Shown in pieces: positions 30,900-38,356 of a DNA stretch of 38,356 bases. The stretch's first letter is position 1. Every line of letters starts with the position of its first letter. The DNA is from Chryseobacterium sp. Leaf394. GTDB taxonomy: Bacteria; Bacteroidota; Bacteroidia; Flavobacteriales; Weeksellaceae. The notes below the pieces were generated by a model that saw only the letters and a list, made by a program, of their open reading frames with translations, made no database searches and had not been told where the DNA came from. The DNA lies in the NCBI RefSeq assembly GCF_001424105.1, contig NZ_LMQH01000010.1, positions 174,940 through 213,295 of the forward strand, in the 5' to 3' direction. Made by a program: the position numbers and the translations under genes.

Positions 30900-32607
30900 C
30901 ATGAAACTTCACATCCCTGATATTTAAATAATGCGTCACATTTCCTTTCCAGTGATTTTCTTCAAGCGTAAAAGCTATATCGAAATTTTTAGTTCGGAAA
31001 TCATCTGCATGTTGACCAAGTTTAAAGCCTACACATTCTATATTTCTGCCTGTAGATTCCTGTCTGATGTAAAATTTCAGGTGGCTGTTGTCTTTTCCCA
31101 TTGTTTTGACGTAGCCGGCGATTTTCTGATTTTTTAAAACCAGATTCGGCTTCATATTGTGAGGGCCAAATGGAGCCAGCTTTCTGTGGAAGTTGATAAA
31201 TTCACGGTTGATCTCGTCAATTTCCATTACAGAATCTATTGTGATAGAAGGCTCTTTCTGATGTTCCTGTATTTTTTCTGCTACCGTCTGTTCAAATTTA
31301 ATTTTAAATTCTTCAAACCTGTCTTTCTCCATAGAAAGTCCTGCTGCGGCGTGGTGTCCTCCAAATTTGAGGAAATATTCAGAGCAGATGTCCAGCGCTT
31401 CGTGAACGTCAAAATCAGATACAGATCTTGCGGAAGCGACCATTTCGCCATTATTTCCGTCTGTGAAAACCAAAGTCGGTTTATAATAGGTTTCAATAAG
31501 TCTTGAAGCTACAATTCCGATCACGCCTTTGTTCCATTCCGGATGGTAAACGATGGTGGTGTATTTTGTTTCCTGCTGGGATTCTATGATCTGTTTCAGA
31601 GCAGATTCAGTAGAATGCATATCGAGTTCACGTCTCTCATCATTCAGATTCATAATATCTGAAACAATCTGATGGGCGTGCTTGAGGTTATCTGATACCA
31701 TAAGCTCTACAGCAGCTTTTCCCTGAGAAATCCTTCCTGCAGCATTTATTTTCGGAGCAATTTCAAAAACAATATTCGAAATTTCAAAATGTGATAATTT
31801 TTCTTCGGGAATTAAAAGTCTTAAACCCATATTTCGGGTTTTTCTCAGAACTTTTAAACCCTGTTTTGCCAGAACTCTGTTTTCACCGTTCATTGCAACA
31901 ATATCTGCAGCGATAGAAATAGCTAAAAGGTCGGTCAGTTCAAACAGTTCCGCTTCCGGAATTTTGTAAATTGTATTTAATCCCTGACACAATTTAAACC
32001 CAACACCACATCCTGAAAGTTCTTTGTAAGGATAACGGCAATCTGCTCTTTTAGGATCCAAAACAGCAACAGCATTCGGAATTTCGTCGCCCGGCAAGTG
32101 GTGGTCACAGATAATGAAATCGATATTTTTGCCTGAGGCATAATCAATCATATCCAAAGCCTTAATTCCGCAGTCTAAAGCGATAATTAAGGAAAAACCA
32201 TTTTCTTTGGCGAAATCGATTCCTTCAGTTGAAATGCCGTAGCCTTCAGAATTTCTGTCGGGAATATAGTAATCAAGATAGCTTTTGTGAACAATTTTTC
32301 TGAGATAAAGGTACATTAGTGCAACGGCTGTAGTTCCGTCGACATCATAATCGCCATAGACCATTATTTTTTCTCCATTTTCTATTGCAGTGGCAATTCT
32401 CTCGACAGCTTTCTGCATATCTGCCATCAGAAAAGGATTGTGAATGTCGTTGAGGTTAGGCTTAAAAAACTCTCTCGCCTTCTGATAGTTGTCAATTCCT
32501 CTCATAACGAGGATTTTAGATTCAAAAGTTCCGAAACCAAGCGACGAGCTCAATCCGTCTACAACTTCTTCATCGGGTTCGGGTTTAAAAATCCATTTAT
32601 GACTCAT
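30892..32607 (-). CDS. recJ: Single-stranded-DNA-specific exonuclease RecJ
   Basis: A 571-residue 5'-3' single-strand DNA exonuclease used in recombination and mismatch repair. DHH-family motifs: MVYGDYDVDGTTAVAL (DYDVD, 86-90), ALDCGIK, the DHH motif IICDHHLPGDE (168-170), VLDPKRADCRYP, and the DHHA1 motif KFGGHHAAAGLSM. An OB-like domain forms the C-terminal quarter. I start at the ATG at 32607 (MSHKWIFKPEP), since the upstream 11-residue extension has no family similarity. The stop codon lies in the repeat arm 30869-30899 and the protein ends normally at DVKFHED, so the insertion did not remove essential residues. It is divergent from the M48 gene. Confidence 0.96.
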   Translation of the reverse strand: MSHKWIFKPEPDEEVVDGLSSSLGFGTFESKILVMRGIDNYQKAREFFKPNLNDIHNPFLMADMQKAVERIATAIENGEKIMVYGDYDVDGTTAVALMYLYLRKIVHKSYLDYYIPDRNSEGYGISTEGIDFAKENGFSLIIALDCGIKALDMIDYASGKNIDFIICDHHLPGDEIPNAVAVLDPKRADCRYPYKELSGCGVGFKLCQGLNTIYKIPEAELFELTDLLAISIAADIVAMNGENRVLAKQGLKVLRKTRNMGLRLLIPEEKLSHFEISNIVFEIAPKINAAGRISQGKAAVELMVSDNLKHAHQIVSDIMNLNDERRELDMHSTESALKQIIESQQETKYTTIVYHPEWNKGVIGIVASRLIETYYKPTLVFTDGNNGEMVASARSVSDFDVHEALDICSEYFLKFGGHHAAAGLSMEKDRFEEFKIKFEQTVAEKIQEHQKEPSITIDSVMEIDEINREFINFHRKLAPFGPHNMKPNLVLKNQKIAGYVKTMGKDNSHLKFYIRQESTGRNIECVGFKLGQHADDFRTKNFDIAFTLEENHWKGNVTHYLNIRDVKFHED

Positions 32608-32655
32608 TTCACAAAAATAGGGAAAATTATTAGCTTTCAAAAATGAAAAGAAATA

Positions 32656-32686
32656 TTGTTCAGGTTTTTTGAAATGCTTATCTTGG
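32656..32686 (+). promoter_or_regulatory. Promoter of the M48 protease gene
   Basis: TTG at 32656-32658, 20 bases, then TATCTTGG at 32679-32686 (7 of 8 to TAnnTTTG). The ATG follows at 32709. Confidence 0.5.
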
Positions 32687-32708
32687 CTGTAGAAAAATTA
32701 ACATTAAA

Positions 32709-33524
32709 ATGAAAAAAATTACTTTATCGCTGGCCATTCTGGCTGCAGTAGGATCAGTCAATGCACAGAAAATCAATTTAGGAAAAGCGGCTGGAGTTGT
32801 CTCTAAAGGTGCTCAGGCACTGACTTTTTCCAACGCCGATGCCATCAGATTATCCAAAGAATCGGTTGACTACATGGATAAAAACAATCCGGTTGCAGGC
32901 CCGAAAGATCCTTACACGGTGAGATTAAACAAGCTCTTCGCAAAACACAAATCTCAGGATGGCTTAAACCTGAATTACAAGGTTTATAAAGTCGCTGATA
33001 TCAACGCCTTTGCCTGCGCAGACGGAAGCGTACGTGTTTTTTCGTCGCTGATGGATATCATGACGGATGATGAATTATTGGCTGTAATCGGTCACGAAAT
33101 TGGTCACGTTAAAAATGAAGATACCAAAGATGCCATGAAATCAGCATATCTGAAAGCTGCTGCAATGGATGCGGCCTCTTCGGCTTCCAATGCAGTTGCG
33201 ACATTGAGTGAAAGTCAGGTTGGGAAAATGGCCAATGCATTTCTTGATGCTTCACACAGTAAAAAACAGGAAAATCAGGCTGATGATTACTCATACGACT
33301 TCATGAAATCTAATAAATACAATGTTGTAGGAGCTTATACGGCATTCAAAAAACTGGCTTTGCTTTCAGTAGGCGGTACGGCTCAGTCTAAATTTCAGAA
33401 AATGTTTAATTCTCATCCCGACAGCAACAAAAGAGCTGAAGCTATAAAGAAAAAAGCAGAGAAAGACGGTTTATGGAAAGATCCCGGAACAGTTTCTATT
33501 CCGACAACAAAACTTACAAAATAA
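32709..33524 (+). CDS. M48-family metalloprotease, exported
   Basis: A 271-residue zinc metalloprotease with a signal peptide (MKKITLSLAILAAVGSVNAQ). The zinc motif is HEIGH (His 129, Glu 130, His 133). The third ligand is probably Glu 188 in KKQENQADDYSYDF, the usual (E)NxAD-type helix. The preceding strand NAFACADGSVRVFSSLMD is typical of the BepA/Oma1-like branch of M48. It has no membrane helices apart from the signal, so it acts in the periplasm as a soluble protease, plausibly in envelope quality control. It has its own promoter and a perfect palindromic terminator shared with the convergent amylase gene. Confidence 0.92.
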   Translation: MKKITLSLAILAAVGSVNAQKINLGKAAGVVSKGAQALTFSNADAIRLSKESVDYMDKNNPVAGPKDPYTVRLNKLFAKHKSQDGLNLNYKVYKVADINAFACADGSVRVFSSLMDIMTDDELLAVIGHEIGHVKNEDTKDAMKSAYLKAAAMDAASSASNAVATLSESQVGKMANAFLDASHSKKQENQADDYSYDFMKSNKYNVVGAYTAFKKLALLSVGGTAQSKFQKMFNSHPDSNKRAEAIKKKAEKDGLWKDPGTVSIPTTKLTK

Positions 33525-33526
33525 AC

Positions 33527-33556
33527 AAAAACCGGTCTGCATGCAGACCGGTTTTT
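33527..33556. terminator. Perfect bidirectional terminator
   Basis: The 22-base perfect palindrome at 33531-33552 (ACCGGTCTGCA and its complement) is flanked by A and T runs. It serves both the M48 gene (plus) and the GH13 gene (minus). Confidence 0.9.
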
Positions 33557-34929
33557 TATTTGGATTTCACAAGAACCAGATATTCCCATGGCTTCATTTT
33601 AAGCGGAGTCTGATCGTTTAAATTATACACTTTTCCGGAAAAAAGTTCTACATATTTTCCTTTATAATACTTCGTGTCGAGATTTACAGGAACATCCTCT
33701 CCTGAAAAGTTGAAAATGGGTAAAACCGCATCGCCAGAGCTTTCGCGGTAGAAAGAAATAATCTTATCCTGCTTACTATTTACTACACGAATCATTTCGC
33801 CACCCAATTTACCATTCCACAGTGCACGATTTTCATGTTTTAATTTAAATAATTTCTGATACATCCCGAAATACGGACTTTCCTTCCAGACAATTGGGTC
33901 TTTTTCAAAAAAGTTTAAACTCCGGTCTAAGCCGGCTTCCTGTCCGTTGTAAACGAGCGGCATTCCATTGATCACGGCTGCGAAAACCATTGAAGTTTCC
34001 AGACCTGCCCCAAAGTTTTTCTGTGGCGTTCCGTTCCAGGAATTCATATCGTGATTTTCTACAAACGTCATTCTGTAAGCATCTCTTGGGAAAGTATTGA
34101 CGTCGTGCGCCAGATATTCCACAAGATTTCCAATTCCTTTATTTCTTGTTGTTGCGTCTTTCATTTTCTCAAAGAGACTCCACGAATATTCCATGTCAAA
34201 CGCATTTTTTAATAAATCCCGCGATTCCCATTCGCCCAGCATAAAAACAGGTTTTATAGCATCCAGTTGTTTTCTTGCCTCATCCCAGAAATCTACCGGA
34301 ATAAATCCTGCAGTATCTGCCCGGTAACCGTCAATATTGGCTTCCGTCACCCAGAATTTCAGAGATTCCGTCATGTATTCCCGAAGTTTAGGATTCTCAT
34401 AATCAAAATCAATTACATCATCCCAGTCATACCATGGTGTGGGCTGAAAATTTCCTTCTCTGGTTTTCGTATACCAGTCGGGATGCTCTTTTGATAAAGG
34501 ATTATCCCACGCAGAATGGTTTCCGACCCAGTCGATAATAATGTACATTCCCATCGAGTGAATTTTATCAACCAGTCTTTTAAAATCCTGCATATCTCCA
34601 AATTCCGGATTTACTCCACGGAAATCTTTCACAGAATAATAGCTTCCCAAACTGCCTTTTCTTTTTTCCACGCCTATCGGATGAATCGGCATTAGCCAGA
34701 TGATATCAATTCCAAGTTTTTGTATTCTCGGCAGATCTTTTTCAAAGGCTTTAAAGGTTCCTTCTTTGGAATACTGTCTGATATTGACTTCGTAAATGGT
34801 TGCGTTTTTCGACCATTCAGGATGTTGAAGTTCTACATAAGGCTTCGAAACATATCTCAAATCCTGTTTCTGAGAAAATAAACTGATAAAAAGCATCAGC
34901 AGGAGTAAAGAAAAATATTTTTGTGTCAT
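33556..34929 (-). CDS. Secreted GH13 alpha-amylase-family glycosidase
   Basis: A 457-residue protein with a signal peptide (MTQKYFSLLLLMLFISLFSQ). The (beta/alpha)8 barrel has the four GH13 regions: I, IIDWVGNHS (about 131-139); II, GYRADTAG with nucleophile Asp 205; III, MLGEWES with acid/base Glu 233; and IV, MTFVENHDMNSW with Asp 294. The short C-terminal beta domain is present (PIFNFSGEDVPVNL to WEYLVLVKSK). It hydrolyses or transfers alpha-glucosidic bonds in starch, glycogen or maltodextrins; exact specificity cannot be read here. No sus-type partner genes are adjacent. The position next to the terminator at 33527 shows a single-gene transcript. Confidence 0.92.
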   Translation of the reverse strand: MTQKYFSLLLLMLFISLFSQKQDLRYVSKPYVELQHPEWSKNATIYEVNIRQYSKEGTFKAFEKDLPRIQKLGIDIIWLMPIHPIGVEKRKGSLGSYYSVKDFRGVNPEFGDMQDFKRLVDKIHSMGMYIIIDWVGNHSAWDNPLSKEHPDWYTKTREGNFQPTPWYDWDDVIDFDYENPKLREYMTESLKFWVTEANIDGYRADTAGFIPVDFWDEARKQLDAIKPVFMLGEWESRDLLKNAFDMEYSWSLFEKMKDATTRNKGIGNLVEYLAHDVNTFPRDAYRMTFVENHDMNSWNGTPQKNFGAGLETSMVFAAVINGMPLVYNGQEAGLDRSLNFFEKDPIVWKESPYFGMYQKLFKLKHENRALWNGKLGGEMIRVVNSKQDKIISFYRESSGDAVLPIFNFSGEDVPVNLDTKYYKGKYVELFSGKVYNLNDQTPLKMKPWEYLVLVKSK

Positions 34930-34961
34930 TTCTGGATAATTTTGGAAATCTAAGTTAAATA

Positions 34962-34992
34962 AAAAAAGCCTTCAAAACTGAATTTGAAGACT
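34962..34992 (-). terminator. Terminator of the ABC-F gene
   Basis: On the minus strand CTTCAAA and TTTGAAG form the stem around TTCAG, followed by GGC and a run of seven T. Confidence 0.7.
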
Positions 34993-35018
34993 TTTCTGTA
35001 TTGAATACGATTCTCAGA

Positions 35019-36692
<1,674 letters not shown>

Positions 36693-36758
36693 TTATATAA
36701 TAGTATACAAGTTGGGCAAGTGCATCAAATTTGTATAGTCAACTGAAAAATTTGAAGA

Positions 36759-37217
36759 ATGAAAATTGAAAAGACAGTCAATATATTAAACAGAAAGGCA
36801 AGATTCGAGTACGAAATCCTTGATGAACTTGAAGCCGGAATGGTCCTCACGGGAACTGAAATCAAGTCACTGCGTTCGTCAAAAGCTTCTATTACAGAAT
36901 CTTTCTGTCAGTTTATCGGTGGTGAATTGTATATCATTAATATGATGATCGATGAATACAAGTTGGGAACCTTCTATAATCATAAAACAAAAAGGGAACG
37001 GAAATTGCTGTTGCACAAAAAAGAATTGGCAAAGCTTGAAAAAAAGCTCAAAGATGCAGGAAATACGATAGTGCCTTTGAAGCTTTACATCAATGACAGA
37101 GGCAGAGCTAAAGTAAAGATTGCTTTGGCAAGAGGTAAAAAACTCTTTGATAAAAGAGAGTCTATTAAGGATAGAGAAAACAAAAGAAACCTCGACAGAA
37201 TATTAAAGAAAAGTTAA
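36759..37217 (+). CDS. smpB: SsrA-binding protein SmpB
   Basis: A 152-residue protein that binds tmRNA and is needed for trans-translation rescue of stalled ribosomes. Family features: KTVNILNRKARFEYEILDELEAGMVLTGTEIKSLR at the start of the OB fold, IDEYKLGTFYNHKTKRERKLLLHK in the middle, TIVPLKLYINDRGRAKVKIALARGKKLFDKR at the core, and a basic tail (SIKDRENKRNLDRILKKS) that enters the mRNA channel. The length fits the family. No ssrA gene is visible nearby. The ABC-F gene diverges upstream. Confidence 0.97.
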   Translation: MKIEKTVNILNRKARFEYEILDELEAGMVLTGTEIKSLRSSKASITESFCQFIGGELYIINMMIDEYKLGTFYNHKTKRERKLLLHKKELAKLEKKLKDAGNTIVPLKLYINDRGRAKVKIALARGKKLFDKRESIKDRENKRNLDRILKKS

Positions 37218-37233
37218 AAATCATACTCAAAAC

Positions 37234-37265
37234 TTTGTTTATAAAGAAAAATTATATTTATTTTG
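37234..37265 (+). promoter_or_regulatory. Promoter of the OmpA-family gene
   Basis: TTTG at 37234-37237, 20 bases, TTATTTTG at 37258-37265 (7 of 8 to TAnnTTTG). The ATG follows at 37295. The near-consensus elements fit an abundant outer-membrane protein. Confidence 0.6.
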
Positions 37266-37294
37266 CAATATCAATTATTTAATCATTTAATTCT

Positions 37295-38356
37295 ATGAAA
37301 AATCTAAAATTAGGAATTTCAGCATTGGCACTTACTGTTGCCTCTACTGTTTTCGCCCAGACTACCAACAATCCGTGGTTGATCGGAGTTGGTGCTCATG
37401 CGGAAAACCATACCGCACAGCGTGGTAACTTCAGTAACACGCTATCTGCTTCTAATGTAGGAAAGAATATGTTCAACATGAACAATTTCTCAGTAACACC
37501 ACCACTATCTAAACTTACTGTTGCGAGAAACATCGGTAAAGGTTTGGTAATCGACTGGCAGACAACGGTTGGTAATGTTGAAAACAAAAGATTCAACATG
37601 GGTAAAGAATTCATGTTGATGACAGGTCTTGGTTTCCAGGCTAAAGCAGCAGGTCTTCTTTGGGATGAAGAATCTTGGTTTGACCCTTACTTGAGAGTAG
37701 GAGCTAACTACCTTAGACATGACTACACATCTTTAACTTTCCCAAGACAGTCGTTCATTAACGGTAACCCTGCTGAGGTAATCAATAACGGTGAAAACGG
37801 TAATGAAACTGGAAAAGCGAACCATTTCATGGTTGCTGGGGGTGCAGGTGTTAACTTCTGGGTTACCAAAAACTTCGGTTTAGGAGTACAGGGTGATTAT
37901 GTAGCTTCTCCAGGTGATAAATCTACTGTAGCAAACTTCTGGCAAGCTTCTGCTTCATTGAACTTCAGATTCGGTAACAGAGACAGAGATAAAGATGGTA
38001 TCTTAGACAAAGACGATTTGTGTCCGGATACACCAGGTTTACCAGAATTCCAGGGATGTCCTGATACTGACGGTGACGGTGTTCCAGATAAAGACGATCA
38101 GTGTCCAGATGTTGCTGGTCCAGTTGAAAACGGAGGTTGTCCTTGGCCAGATACTGACGGTGACGGTGTAATCGACAAAGATGATGCTTGTCCTTCAGTT
38201 GCAGGTCCTGCAGAAAACAACGGTTGTCCTTGGCCAGATCAGGATAACGACGGTATCCTAGATAAAGATGATGCTTGTCCTACGGTTCCAGGTCTTCCAG
38301 AATACAACGGATGTCCTAAGCCAGTTGATCAAACTATTATTGAGATTGAGAAAGAG
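37295..38356 (+). CDS. OmpA-family outer membrane protein with thrombospondin type 3 repeats (3' end cut)
   Basis: Open from the ATG at 37295 to the last base of the window (354 codons). A signal peptide ([22 protein letters not shown]) is followed by an eight-strand-type barrel (about 23-230) with aromatic strand ends. Thrombospondin type 3 repeats follow from about residue 233: [59 protein letters not shown] and [17 protein letters not shown]. Each repeat holds a D-x-D-x-D-G calcium loop and the C-P-x-x-x-G hinge. The peptidoglycan-binding OmpA domain expected after the repeats lies outside the window. Uniform, preferred codons (GGT, GAC, AAA, GTT) suggest high expression. Its role is to link the outer membrane to the cell wall. 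Confidence 0.93.
   Translation, partial: MKNLKLGISALALTVASTVFAQTTNNPWLIGVGAHAENHTAQRGNFSNTLSASNVGKNMFNMNNFSVTPPLSKLTVARNIGKGLVIDWQTTVGNVENKRFNMGKEFMLMTGLGFQAKAAGLLWDEESWFDPYLRVGANYLRHDYTSLTFPRQSFINGNPAEVINNGENGNETGKANHFMVAGGAGVNFWVTKNFGLGVQGDYVASPGDKSTVANFWQASASLNFRFGNRDRDKDGILDKDDLCPDTPGLPEFQGCPDTDGDGVPDKDDQCPDVAGPVENGGCPWPDTDGDGVIDKDDACPSVAGPAENNGCPWPDQDNDGILDKDDACPTVPGLPEYNGCPKPVDQTIIEIEKE

Overview
The window looks like chromosomal DNA of a flavobacterium, most likely Chryseobacterium or a close relative in the Weeksellaceae. This is inferred from protein character and promoters, not from a search. Many genes have the Bacteroidota -7 element TAnnTTTG with a TTG or TTTG about 20 bases upstream, and Shine-Dalgarno sequences are mostly absent. 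The DNA is AT-rich. Typical families include OMP_b-brl_3 receptors, OmpA proteins with thrombospondin type 3 repeats, four-helix-bundle S23 proteins and a hexameric-type citrate synthase. I see no rRNA, tRNA, CRISPR array, insertion sequence or phage gene.

Layout. 1-394: end-truncated lipoprotein resembling a lysozyme inhibitor. 572-3382: four-gene two-component operon in which a lipoprotein and a membrane protein lie between regulator and kinase. 3517-4990: two unknown exported or envelope genes. 5199-7863: enolase and citrate synthase. 8468-12081: three minus-strand genes for secreted or surface proteins, diverging from a membrane-anchored AraC-type regulator (12460-13455). 13690-16204: two guanidine-modifying-superfamily enzymes separated by a four-helix-bundle gene set in G-rich and C-rich degenerate repeats. 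16228-22625: a tight seven-gene cluster built around AdoMet decarboxylase and a membrane-embedded spermidine synthase, with DUF4178, DUF350, a tiny membrane protein, an exported flavoprotein and a histidine-rich polytopic membrane protein. 22626-23481: a long gap holding a possible 29-residue cationic peptide gene, its terminator, and a LacI-type palindrome. 23482-26198: GH43-like glycosidase convergent with a BD-FAE-like esterase lipoprotein. 26382-34929: outer-membrane receptor, DUF3817, small secreted protein, nadD, second four-helix-bundle gene, recJ, M48 protease, GH13 amylase. 35019-38356: ABC-F protein, smpB, OmpA-family porin (cut by the window end).

Two themes deserve attention. First, the 16.2-22.6 kb cluster has the parts for making decarboxylated AdoMet, transferring its aminopropyl group at the membrane, and possibly oxidising the product outside the cytoplasm. 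The two guanidine-modifying enzymes just upstream could connect it to arginine metabolism. Second, both four-helix-bundle genes sit inside degenerate G-rich/C-rich repeats. One pair forms an inverted repeat inserted exactly between recJ and nadD, and appears to supply the recJ stop codon and the nadD TTG start codon. This looks like an uncharacterised repeat-bounded insertion unit.
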